Shown here piece by piece: positions 7,321-13,461 of a stretch of DNA of 13,532 bases. The notes under the pieces were generated by a model. That model was not told the DNA's origin and made no database searches. It saw nothing but the letters and a program-made list of their open reading frames with translations. This DNA comes from Suilimivivens sp963638365 (GTDB lineage Bacteria; Bacillota; Clostridia; Lachnospirales; Lachnospiraceae): NCBI GenBank assembly GCA_963638365.1, contig CAVHRK010000092.1, positions 1-13,532 on the forward strand. Reading direction: 5' to 3'. Position numbers and translations under genes: made by a program. Position 1 is the first letter of the stretch; each line of letters starts with the position of its first letter.

Positions 7321-8535
7321 TTGCTGGAGATTAAAACAAATGACGCAGGAGCCGCTGCTAAAATTATCGTTGTTGGTGTTGGTGGAGCAGGCAATAATGC
7401 AGTCAATCGAATGATAGATGAGAATATTGTAGGTGTGGAATTCGTAGGAATCAACACGGACAAGCAGGCCTTACAGCTTTGTAAGGCATCGAAGGTTCTT
7501 CAGATTGGAGAGAAGCTGACGAAGGGACTTGGCGCCGGCGCGAAGCCCGAAATCGGTGAGAAGGCTGCCGAAGAAAGCAGCGAAGAGATCGCAGCAGCAT
7601 TGAAGGGTGCAGACATGGTGTTCGTTACCTGTGGTATGGGTGGCGGTACCGGTACCGGAGCCGCTCCGGTTGTAGCGAAGCTTGCCAAGGATATGGGAAT
7701 TCTTACCGTAGGTGTTGTAACGAAGCCTTTCCGTTTTGAAGCAAAGACACGTATGATGAATGCGATTGGTGGTATTTCCAAGATTAAAGAGAACGTAGAT
7801 ACCCTGATTGTCATCCCGAATGATAAATTACTTGAGATTGTAGACCGTCGGACAACCATGCCCGATGCTCTTAAGAAAGCAGATGAAGTTTTACAGCAGG
7901 CTGTACAGGGAATCACAGACCTGATTAATGTACCTGCCATCATTAACCTTGACTTTGCCGATGTCCAGACCGTTATGAAGGACAAGGGTATTGCGCATAT
8001 CGGTATCGGTACCGGTAAGGGTGATGATAAGGCGAGTGAAGCAGTCAAGATGGCTGTGGAAAGCCCGTTACTGGATACCACGATTTCCGGTGCAACTCAT
8101 GTCATCATCAATGTATCCGGTGATATTTCACTGGCAGATGCATCCGATGCAGCAAGCTATGTTCAGGAACTAGCAGGAGACGATGTGAACATCATCTTCG
8201 GTGCAATGTACGACGAGACACAGACCGATACCTGTACAATTACCGTTATTGCAACCGGTCTGGAAGATGATACCATTCCGACGAATAAGCCGGTATCCGG
8301 ATTCGGTACTTTCGCAGGAAAGTATGTGAAGCCGGTAACACCGAACATTTCCTTAAAAACGATGACGACTCCGACTGCGAAGCCGTCCGAAATCAATATT
8401 ATTCCCGGAAGCAGCACTCCGACCGGAGCAACCGCACCGATGCATCCCATTCAGGGAATTACAAGTCCTGGGGACATCCGCAGTAACGTAACCGAGAAGC
8501 CGATCAAGATTCCGGATTTCCTTCAGAAGAAGTAG
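7321..8535 (+). CDS. ftsZ: Cell-division GTPase FtsZ
   Basis: FtsZ is the tubulin-like GTPase that forms the cytokinetic ring, at midcell and near the pole during sporulation. Visible are the N-terminal IIVVGVGGAGNNAVNRM, the tubulin signature GGGTGTG at about 107-113, the T7-loop segment NLDFADVQTVM at about 209-219 carrying the catalytic acidic residue, a Pro/Thr/Ser-rich linker from about 320, and the C-terminal peptide IKIPDFLQKK that binds membrane tethers. The start is TTG at 7321, 7 bases after a strong AAGGAGGA (7306-7313); an in-frame TTG at 7303 precedes that site and is unlikely. Length is ~404 residues. No ftsA is adjacent, so the tether (FtsA or SepF) must be encoded elsewhere. 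A terminator follows at once. Confidence 0.98.
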   Translation: MLEIKTNDAGAAAKIIVVGVGGAGNNAVNRMIDENIVGVEFVGINTDKQALQLCKASKVLQIGEKLTKGLGAGAKPEIGEKAAEESSEEIAAALKGADMVFVTCGMGGGTGTGAAPVVAKLAKDMGILTVGVVTKPFRFEAKTRMMNAIGGISKIKENVDTLIVIPNDKLLEIVDRRTTMPDALKKADEVLQQAVQGITDLINVPAIINLDFADVQTVMKDKGIAHIGIGTGKGDDKASEAVKMAVESPLLDTTISGATHVIINVSGDISLADASDAASYVQELAGDDVNIIFGAMYDETQTDTCTITVIATGLEDDTIPTNKPVSGFGTFAGKYVKPVTPNISLKTMTTPTAKPSEINIIPGSSTPTGATAPMHPIQGITSPGDIRSNVTEKPIKIPDFLQKK

Positions 8536-8570
8536 GAGTATAAAAATAAAGTTCATAAGAAAGATTAAGG

Positions 8571-8597
8571 GACTCTGCAGAGATGCAGAGTCTTTTT
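8571..8597 (+). terminator. Rho-independent terminator of ftsZ
   Basis: GACTCTGCA (8571-8579) and TGCAGAGTC (8584-8592) form a perfect 9-bp stem with the loop GAGA, followed directly by TTTTT (8593-8597). It ends the ftsZ transcript 35 bp after the stop codon and separates it from spoIIGA. Confidence 0.95.
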
Positions 8598-8599
8598 CA

Positions 8600-8713
8600 T
8601 GTAGAGCACTTAGCGAAGACGAGCCAAAGGCGAAGTCTGAGGTTAGTGCGAACGGTACCCGTCCACTTAATGAGACCGAGCGAAGCGAAGGACAAATTTA
8701 GTGGAGCGGGTAC
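8600..8713. repeat. Composite two-hairpin intergenic repeat, copy A
   Basis: The element starts TGTAGAGCACTTAG three bases after the ftsZ terminator T-run. Unit 1 pairs GCACTTAG (8606-8613) with TTAGTGC (8643-8649), with inner AGAC/GTCT and GCC/GGC helices separated by GA/GAA internal loops. Unit 2 pairs GTACCCG-TCCACT-T-AAT (8655-8671) with ATT-T-AGTGGA-G-CGGGTAC (ending 8713). The T-T mismatch at the same place in both units and the GA-rich loops recur in copy B at 12173. It codes for nothing apparent. Confidence 0.8.
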
Positions 8714-8714
8714 A

Positions 8715-8740
8715 TGTAGAGCATTTGGCGAAAACGAGCC
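8715..8740. repeat. Truncated third repeat unit (left arm only)
   Basis: TGTAGAGCATTTGGCGAAAA followed by CGAGCC repeats the left half of copy A unit 1 (8600-8625) with a few substitutions. The matching right half is missing; at 8741 the sequence changes to the arm of the long palindrome. Either the unit degenerated or the palindrome inserted at or near its loop. Confidence 0.65.
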
Positions 8741-8966
8741 TCAATCGCACCAGCATACTTTACTGCCAGAGCTGGACTCCGGAACTAAGATGTTCCATCT
8801 ATTTTGGGACAGGTATTGTATAGGGACGCAAACAGCCCAACGAGCCGTCCGGGCTCGATTGTGCCTGGATTGGACCTCCTTGTCCAATCCTTGCTGACTA
8901 AGATCAAAATAGAGGAACTTCTAAGTCCCTGCGTAAGCCCCGGCATCAAAGTATGGTGGTGCTTGA
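8741..8966. repeat. ~226-bp imperfect palindrome with internal hairpins
   Basis: The two ends are inverted repeats. GCACCAGCATACTTT (8747-8761) matches the complement of AAAGTATGGTGGTGC (8948-8962) at 14 of 15 positions, and TCAA/TTGA extend it outward. Farther in, GTTCCATCTATTTTG (8792-8806) pairs with CAAAATAGAGGAAC (8905-8918). Similarity between the arms continues between these blocks (TGCC-G-GCT). The centre holds CGAGCC/GGCTCG (8841-8857) and a perfect 9-bp hairpin, GGATTGGAC/GTCCAATCC (8867-8890). No convincing coding frame is present. It could be a MITE-like element or a structured RNA. Confidence 0.75.
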
Positions 8967-8995
8967 AGAACTTCACGCTTTATATGAATAACCGG

Positions 8996-9014
8996 ATGTC
9001 GAATCCTGCGACAA
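8996..9014. promoter_or_regulatory. Pair of putative Spo0A boxes upstream of spoIIGA
   Basis: TGTCGAA at 8997-9003 matches the core of the 0A box (TGNCGAA). TGCGACAA at 9007-9014 reads TTGTCGCA on the other strand, 7 of 8 to TTGTCGAA. The two face each other as TGTCG-N7-CGACA. They lie about 80 bp upstream of the expected transcription start, near where an upstream 0A site lies at the Bacillus spoIIG promoter. Confidence 0.55.
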
Positions 9015-9037
9015 ATGCCCCTCTCGTTGGTCTCTCC

Positions 9038-9071
9038 TTTGACAAATTTGGAACCCCTTCATGTTTATAAT
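9038..9071 (+). promoter_or_regulatory. spoIIG-type sigma-A promoter with a long spacer and overlapping 0A box
   Basis: A consensus -35 TTGACA (9039-9044) and a consensus -10 TATAAT (9066-9071) are separated by 21 bp instead of 17. The Bacillus spoIIG promoter is known for good -35 and -10 hexamers spaced 22 bp apart, which makes it depend on Spo0A~P. Here TTTGACAA (9038-9045) reads TTGTCAAA on the other strand, 7 of 8 to a 0A box, overlapping the -35 as at spoIIG. It would drive spoIIGA-sigE. Confidence 0.7.
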
Positions 9072-9103
9072 GAAGGTCAGGGAGGTGAGAAAACAGGCAG
9101 ACC

Positions 9104-9904
9104 GTGAAAACAGTTTATATAGAAAATGTGTTCCTGCTGAATCTGGTAATGAACTTTTACCTTTTTCGGCTGACCGGGTTTATCTTAAGAAAGTCCACCA
9201 CTTTGTTAAGAATCCTTCTGGGAAGTGCGGCTGGTGCATTGTGTTATTGCATCAGCGTCTGTTTTTTTAAAGGCAGTCAAAGCCTTCTGATGGTTCTTGT
9301 GATGCTGCCGGTATCGGTGCTTGGGTGCTTCTTTGTATTCAAGGGGAAAACGATTTATGAAGTCCTGCGGCATACCGGATATCTGTATTGCGTTGCATTC
9401 TTTCTGGGCGGAGGTTTGTTGTTTTTGCAAAGACGAATTCCGTTCCTGCAGGAGATGAAAAGCTCTGCCATTCTGATATTGGTTTGTGCAGGAGTGATGT
9501 ACGAGGGAGGAAGAGCATTGGTACGGTTTCTGCAAAAGAAAAAGGCAAATCCGTTTTGTACCGTAATCCTTCAGGGCGATTCTGAAGAACTTCAGGTAAC
9601 GGCCTTAGTTGATACGGGAAACGGATTGCGGGAGCCGGTGTCCGGAAAGAGTGTTTCTGTTGTGGAGGAAGAGATTTTTAAGAAACTAAAGGATCATCTG
9701 CTTCCGGAAAAGCTGAAGGTGATTCCTTATCATAGTGTGGGAATGGCACACGGTATCATGCTGGGAATGGAAGTATCCAATATTAAAATCAGAACCGATG
9801 ACGGGGAAAAGGAGCTGCCGGAGGGAATTCTGGCGATGTATCAGGGAAAGCTGTCCGAAAGTGGCAGTTATCAGATGATTCTGTCCCCTGAATGGATCTC
9901 ATAG
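9104..9904 (+). CDS. spoIIGA: Sporulation sigma-E factor-processing peptidase
   Basis: SpoIIGA is the membrane-bound aspartic protease that cleaves pro-sigma-E in the mother cell after signalling from the forespore. The N-terminal half of the 266-residue protein has about five hydrophobic segments, beginning with VFLLNLVMNFYLF. The C-terminal half is soluble with the catalytic signature ALVDTGNGLREP (Asp at about 170), IPYHSVG near 207-213, and a C-terminal QMILSPEWI. The start is GTG at 9104, giving MKTVYIENVFLLNL, which fits the family N-terminus. The clear ribosome site GGGAGG (9080-9085) is about 18 bases upstream, unusually far, but an in-frame TGA at 9086 rules out an earlier start. It lies 50 bp before sigE, its substrate gene. 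Confidence 0.93.
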   Translation: MKTVYIENVFLLNLVMNFYLFRLTGFILRKSTTLLRILLGSAAGALCYCISVCFFKGSQSLLMVLVMLPVSVLGCFFVFKGKTIYEVLRHTGYLYCVAFFLGGGLLFLQRRIPFLQEMKSSAILILVCAGVMYEGGRALVRFLQKKKANPFCTVILQGDSEELQVTALVDTGNGLREPVSGKSVSVVEEEIFKKLKDHLLPEKLKVIPYHSVGMAHGIMLGMEVSNIKIRTDDGEKELPEGILAMYQGKLSESGSYQMILSPEWIS

Positions 9905-9954
9905 AACAAAACAAAAAAGGGAAATGGAAAAGTTGTGTAGGAGGAGAAGAAAAA

Positions 9955-10695
9955 ATGGTTTTTAAAGTTGCAATTCCGGGGAAAATACAATTTAAAATGT
10001 ATCGGAAGGAGCCTGGATTTTTCCTGACAAGGCAGGGAGATATTCATTATATCGGTGGCTCGGAGGTGCTTCCGCCACCGCTGGAAACAGAAAAGGAAAA
10101 TGCGGTGATCAGCGATCTGGGAACCGAATATGAAGAAGAGGCGAAGTCCATCCTGATTGAACATAATCTGCGGCTGGTAGTCTATATTGCCAAGAAATTT
10201 GATAACACGGGAGTGGGCGTGGAGGATCTGATTTCGATCGGAACGATCGGTCTTATCAAGTCCATCAACACGTTTGATCCGGATAAAAATATTAAGCTGG
10301 CAACCTATGCATCGCGCTGCATTGAGAATGAAATTCTCATGTACTTAAGAAGAAATAACAAGACGAAGATGGAGGTGTCCATTGATGAGCCTTTGAATGT
10401 GGACTGGGACGGCAACGAGCTGCTGCTTTCGGATATCCTTGGAACCGATGAGGATATTATTTATAAGGACATTGAGGATGAGGTGGAACGCAAGCTTCTT
10501 CTTAAGGCGGTTGATAAGCTTTCGGAACGGGAAAAGACGATCATCAACCTGCGTTTTGGACTGGGCAGCAGCAACGGAGAGGAGTTGACGCAGAAGGAGG
10601 TCGCAGAACTTCTGGGTATCTCCCAGTCGTATATTTCGAGGCTTGAGAAAAAGATCATGAAGCGTTTAAAAAGGGAGATGATGCGGGAGGCCTAA
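9955..10695 (+). CDS. sigE: RNA polymerase sporulation sigma factor E (pro-sigma-E)
   Basis: This is the early mother-cell sigma factor, made as an inactive membrane-associated precursor. The ATG at 9955 follows AGGAGG (9939-9944); an in-frame ATG at 9892 lies inside spoIIGA and is not needed. The first ~31 residues form the pro-sequence, and IHYIGGSEVLPPP (about 30-42) matches the region around the SpoIIGA cleavage site. Region 2 is NLRLVVYIAKKF then EDLISIGTIGLIKSINTF and ATYASRCIENEILMYLRR. Region 4 includes LRFGLGSSNGEELTQKEVAE and GISQSYISRLEKKIMKRLK. The length, 246 residues, is normal. It is in the spoIIGA operon and ends 28 bp from the convergent ymxH-like gene, with no terminator hairpin visible between them. 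Confidence 0.97.
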   Translation: MVFKVAIPGKIQFKMYRKEPGFFLTRQGDIHYIGGSEVLPPPLETEKENAVISDLGTEYEEEAKSILIEHNLRLVVYIAKKFDNTGVGVEDLISIGTIGLIKSINTFDPDKNIKLATYASRCIENEILMYLRRNNKTKMEVSIDEPLNVDWDGNELLLSDILGTDEDIIYKDIEDEVERKLLLKAVDKLSEREKTIINLRFGLGSSNGEELTQKEVAELLGISQSYISRLEKKIMKRLKREMMREA

Positions 10696-10723
10696 AAGCT
10701 ATCATGTAGTCAAAAAGGGTACA

Positions 10724-10957
10724 TTAACACTTAATATCCACAATGATAACATCAGGGCCAATCTGCTTGATATCTTTATAGGGAATGCAGTAGTCCGGTT
10801 CGCAACATAAAAAGTTCAGGAACTTGTTTCCGTTTGGAACAAACAGCTTGCGGATCTGACCGCTGCATTCATCAAATTCAAGGTCGGACACCTTTCCGAG
10901 CCGCTGACAGTTCCTTAAGTTTATAACATCCTTGCACTTTAATTCAGAAAATAACAT
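10724..10957 (-). CDS. YlmC/YmxH-family PRC-barrel sporulation protein
   Basis: This small protein of ~77 residues starts at the ATG complementary to 10957-10955, preceded by AAGGTG. The in-frame GTG at 10966 overlaps that ribosome site and is less likely. Its sequence runs MLFSELKCKDVINLRNCQRL, then a Lys-Val-Ser-Asp-Leu-Glu-Phe-Asp-Glu stretch, QIRKLFVPNG, and ends IPYKDIKQIGPDVIIVD plus Ile-Lys-Cys. This is the PRC-barrel pattern of the YlmC/YmxH family, common near sporulation genes in Clostridia and Bacillus, with no settled molecular function. The cysteines in the middle (LCCEPDYC) are notable. It is the only gene on the - strand in this window and lies tail-to-tail with sigE and head-to-head with sigG. 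Confidence 0.85.
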   Translation of the reverse strand: MLFSELKCKDVINLRNCQRLGKVSDLEFDECSGQIRKLFVPNGNKFLNFLCCEPDYCIPYKDIKQIGPDVIIVDIKC

Positions 10958-11046
10958 GAGAATCACCTTAAAGGTTTTCTTACTGATTATGATATGCAGC
11001 TCGTGGAAAAGAGAGATGGAATTTTCTGGAAGGTACGGGAAGCTCT

Positions 11047-11076
11047 GTATAAAAAAGAAAAATATGGTGAATGATT
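11047..11076 (+). promoter_or_regulatory. Possible sigma-F/sigma-G type promoter for sigG
   Basis: GTATA (11047-11051) fits the -35 of forespore promoters (GYATA). GGTGAATGAT begins at 11066, resembling the sigma-F -10 (GGNNANANTR) with two mismatches and a 14-bp spacer, slightly short. It lies 50-80 bp upstream of the sigG start. The - strand gene in between argues that sigG needs its own promoter. Confidence 0.35.
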
Positions 11077-11125
11077 TCTAATATCAGTGCTTTTGTGCAG
11101 AGAGTACGGGAAAGGAGTCATACAC

Positions 11126-11905
11126 ATGGTGCAGGGAAAGGTGGAGATCTGTGGTGTCAATACATCCAAGCTTCCGGTAGTAAAAAGTACGCAGCAGGAT
11201 CAGTTCTTCGAGCGGATCAAGCAGGGAGATGAACAGGCAAGGCAGGAATATATTGAAGGAAATCTGCGGCTTGTCTTAAGTGTAATCAAACGTTTTGCAG
11301 GGAGTAACGAAAATGTGGATGACCTGTTTCAGATCGGCTGTATCGGTCTGATTAAGGCAATCGATAATTTTGATACGACGCTGAATGTGAAGTTCAGCAC
11401 GTATGCAGTGCCTATGATAATCGGCGAGATCCGGCGTTTTTTGCGGGATAACAGTAGTATCCGTGTCAGCAGGTCGTTGAAGGATACCGCCTATAAAGCC
11501 ATTTATGCCAAAGAGACCATGATGAAAAACAGTATGCGAGAGCCGACTTTGCAGGAAATTGCCACGGAGATCGGCATTCCAAAGGAAGATATTGTGTATG
11601 CGCTTGATGCCATACAAAATCCCATGAGTCTGTATGAGCCGGTGTTTTCGGATAATGGAGATACGCTTTATGTTATGGATCAGATCAGTGACAAGAAGAA
11701 CCGTGAGGACCGGTGGGTAGAAGAAATCTCGCTAAGTGAAGCCATGAAAAAGCTTGGCATGCGGGAGTATGAGATCATTTCCTTACGCTTTTTTGAAGGA
11801 AAAACACAGATGGAGGTGGCAGATCTTATTGGAATTTCCCAGGCGCAGGTATCACGCCTTGAAAAGAATGCGCTGCGTATTATGAAAAACTATCTGATTG
11901 CATAG
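11126..11905 (+). CDS. sigG: RNA polymerase sporulation sigma factor G
   Basis: This is the late forespore sigma factor, active after engulfment. The ATG at 11126 follows AAAGGAG (11111-11117) and gives the family N-terminus MVQGKVEICGVNTSKLPVVK; an earlier in-frame TTG at 11087 has no ribosome site. EICGVNTSKLPV is a near-invariant sigma-G box. Region 2 is NLRLVLSVIKRF, then DDLFQIGCIGLIKAIDNFD and VKFSTYAVPMIIGEIRRFLR. Region 3 starts IRVSRSLKDTAYKAI. Region 4 has SLRFFEGKTQMEVADLIG and ISQAQVSRLEKNALRIMKNY. The length, 259 residues, equals typical SigG. It follows sigE as in Bacillus, but with the - strand ymxH-like gene between them. Confidence 0.97.
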   Translation: MVQGKVEICGVNTSKLPVVKSTQQDQFFERIKQGDEQARQEYIEGNLRLVLSVIKRFAGSNENVDDLFQIGCIGLIKAIDNFDTTLNVKFSTYAVPMIIGEIRRFLRDNSSIRVSRSLKDTAYKAIYAKETMMKNSMREPTLQEIATEIGIPKEDIVYALDAIQNPMSLYEPVFSDNGDTLYVMDQISDKKNREDRWVEEISLSEAMKKLGMREYEIISLRFFEGKTQMEVADLIGISQAQVSRLEKNALRIMKNYLIA

Positions 11906-12127
11906 GAGTACAGAAGTTACAGGTCACACAGCAGCCAGACACTTGCTGTCAGACAATGATTTTACCTCAATTTTACTTGTAAAATTGTATCAGGCATGGT
12001 ATTGTTTTAGAAAAGAACATGGATATAGGGGAGTAGTCAGTACAGAGCCTTCTGTATGATTAAATCAACAGCAAGTCTGCGGTGTTCAGATATATGGATA
12101 CAGCATTCTGGTTTAATTTGAAATGAC
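11906..12127. other. Non-coding stretch after sigG with small dyads
   Basis: This ~220-bp stretch has no open frame with a ribosome site. It contains the dyad CAATTTTAC-TT-GTAAAATTG (11968-11987), whose 2-base centre suits a protein operator better than an RNA hairpin. It also holds TACAGA/TCTGTA (12041-12056) and CAGCA...TGCTG near 11925-11948. It runs into the terminator at 12128. No known riboswitch or RNA family was recognised. Confidence 0.5.
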
Positions 12128-12171
12128 GAGACTTATATCTCTCAAAACGAGGGATATAGGTCTCTTTCTTT
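12128..12171 (+). terminator. Strong Rho-independent terminator
   Basis: A 16-bp stem, with two G-U pairs, forms between GAGACTTATATCTCTC (12128-12143) and GAGGGATATAGGTCTC (12149-12164) around the loop AAAAC, followed by TTTCTTT. It would end the sigG transcript, or a small RNA arising after sigG, before the repeat and the decarboxylase gene. Confidence 0.92.
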
Positions 12172-12172
12172 G

Positions 12173-12288
12173 TGTAGAGCACTTAGTAAATCCGAGCTGA
12201 AAGCGATGAACTTAGTGCGAACCAGTCCGGAACACTTAATGAATGCGAGTCGTAGACGAAGCATGAATTTAGTGAGAGGGACAAAGCT
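12173..12288. repeat. Composite two-hairpin intergenic repeat, copy B
   Basis: It starts TGTAGAGCACTTAG directly after a terminator T-run, just like copy A at 8600. Unit 1 pairs GCACTTAG (12179-12186) with CTTAGTGC (12211-12218). Unit 2 pairs CACTTAAT (12233-12240) with ATTTAGTG (12267-12274), then ATGC/GCAT and GTC/GAC helices separated by GA/GAA loops around GTA. An outer CCA-GTCC/GGAC...TGG can close it. The T-T mismatch and the loops match copy A while the paired bases differ, which suggests structure is conserved. Confidence 0.8.
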
Positions 12289-12324
12289 GGTGTCTTGATT
12301 AGTCCCCAAGAAAAGGAGGTCATT

Positions 12325-13461
12325 ATGGATTATTTAGTTTCAGGACTGCTGTCAATCACCTGGCAGCAATGGGTAATGTACGTGGTGGGAGCCGTACTCA
12401 TCTATCTGGCAGTGAAAAAGGAATTTGAACCATCTCTTCTTATGCCAATGGGCTTTGGCGCCATCCTGGTCAATCTGCCGTCTTCCGGTGTACTTAATCA
12501 GACGATGACAGGAATCGGGGAGACCAACGGCATTATTGAGTGGCTGTTTCATGTTGGAATCGATGCTTCCGAAGCACTCCCGATTATTCTTTTTATCGGA
12601 ATCGGAGCCATGATTGATTTTGGCCCGCTCTTAGCGCAGCCGGTATTGTTCCTCTTCGGGGCGGCAGCACAGTTTGGAATTTTCTTCGCTATCTGCATTG
12701 CAGCACTGATGGGCTTTGATTTAAGAGATGCAGCATCCATCGGAATTATCGGGGCAGCCGACGGGCCGACTTCCATTCTGGTTTCCCAGATCTTTGGATC
12801 GAAATATGTGGGAGCGATTGCCGTGGCAGCGTATTCCTATATGGCGCTTGTTCCGATCATCCAGCCATTTGCCATTAAGCTTGTGACAACGAAGAAGGAA
12901 CGTTGTATTAAGATGCCGTATAATCCAAAGTCGGTATCCAAGACAACCAGAATTCTGTTCCCGATTATCGTGACCTTTATTGCAGGACTGGTTGCACCGA
13001 TGAGCGTTTCCTTAGTAGGCTTTCTGATGTTTGGAAATCTGATCCGGGAATGCGGGGTGTTACAGAGCCTTTCCGAAACGGCACAGAACCAGCTTGCCAA
13101 CCTCATTACCTTGTTACTTGGCATTACGATTTCATTCAGTATGCGTGCAGAGCAGTTCGTCAGTGTGGATACGATTATGATTATGGCGATCGGACTTGTG
13201 GCATTTATCTTTGATACCATCGGAGGTGTGCTGTTTGCAAAGCTCTTAAATTTATTCCGCAGACAGAAGATCAATCCGATGATTGGGGCGGCTGGAATTT
13301 CAGCGTTCCCGATGTCTTCCCGTGTGGTGCAGAAGATGGCGCTTAAAGAGGATCCCAGTAATATTTTGATTATGCATGCAGCAGGGGCAAATGTATCCGG
13401 TCAGATTGCTTCAGTGGTAGCCGGTGGCATGGTGATGAGCCTTCTTGCAAATTATTTATAG
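12325..13461 (+). CDS. Sodium-translocating decarboxylase beta subunit (OadB/GcdB/MmdB family)
   Basis: This is an integral membrane protein that couples decarboxylation of a biotin-bound carboxyl group to sodium export, as in oxaloacetate, glutaconyl-CoA or methylmalonyl-CoA decarboxylases. The ATG at 12325 follows AAGGAGG (12313-12319); an in-frame ATT at 12295 is not a credible start. The ~378 residues form about nine hydrophobic segments with family motifs MIDFGPLLAQP (about 97-106), GAADGPTSILVSQIF (143-157, including the Asp implicated in sodium and proton transfer), GAAGISAFPMSSRVVQKM, and IMHAAGANVSGQIASVVAGG near the C-terminus. The carboxyltransferase, biotin carrier and gamma subunits are not in the window, so the substrate cannot be assigned. 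It appears unrelated to the sporulation genes upstream and is insulated from them by a terminator and repeat copy B. Confidence 0.92.
   Translation: MDYLVSGLLSITWQQWVMYVVGAVLIYLAVKKEFEPSLLMPMGFGAILVNLPSSGVLNQTMTGIGETNGIIEWLFHVGIDASEALPIILFIGIGAMIDFGPLLAQPVLFLFGAAAQFGIFFAICIAALMGFDLRDAASIGIIGAADGPTSILVSQIFGSKYVGAIAVAAYSYMALVPIIQPFAIKLVTTKKERCIKMPYNPKSVSKTTRILFPIIVTFIAGLVAPMSVSLVGFLMFGNLIRECGVLQSLSETAQNQLANLITLLLGITISFSMRAEQFVSVDTIMIMAIGLVAFIFDTIGGVLFAKLLNLFRRQKINPMIGAAGISAFPMSSRVVQKMALKEDPSNILIMHAAGANVSGQIASVVAGGMVMSLLANYL

Noticed and set aside
7500..8081. 193-codon open frame on the - strand
   Set aside because: Antisense to the strongly conserved middle of ftsZ; composition is the shadow of its codons and there is no recognisable domain or ribosome site.
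8600..8740. CRISPR array
   Set aside because: The repeated pieces are parts of hairpins with irregular spacing and only three incomplete units; there are no uniform direct repeats with spacers and no cas genes.
8741..8966. tRNA or other standard RNA gene
   Set aside because: No tRNA-like cloverleaf with T-loop sequence, and no match I recognise to RNase P, SRP RNA, tmRNA or 6S RNA.
8583..9070. Short + and - strand open frames across the ftsZ-spoIIGA gap
   Set aside because: They run through a terminator stem, palindromic repeats and promoter elements; translations resemble no protein and lack ribosome sites.
12057..12122. 21-codon frame after sigG
   Set aside because: No ribosome site, no recognisable peptide, and the length is expected by chance.
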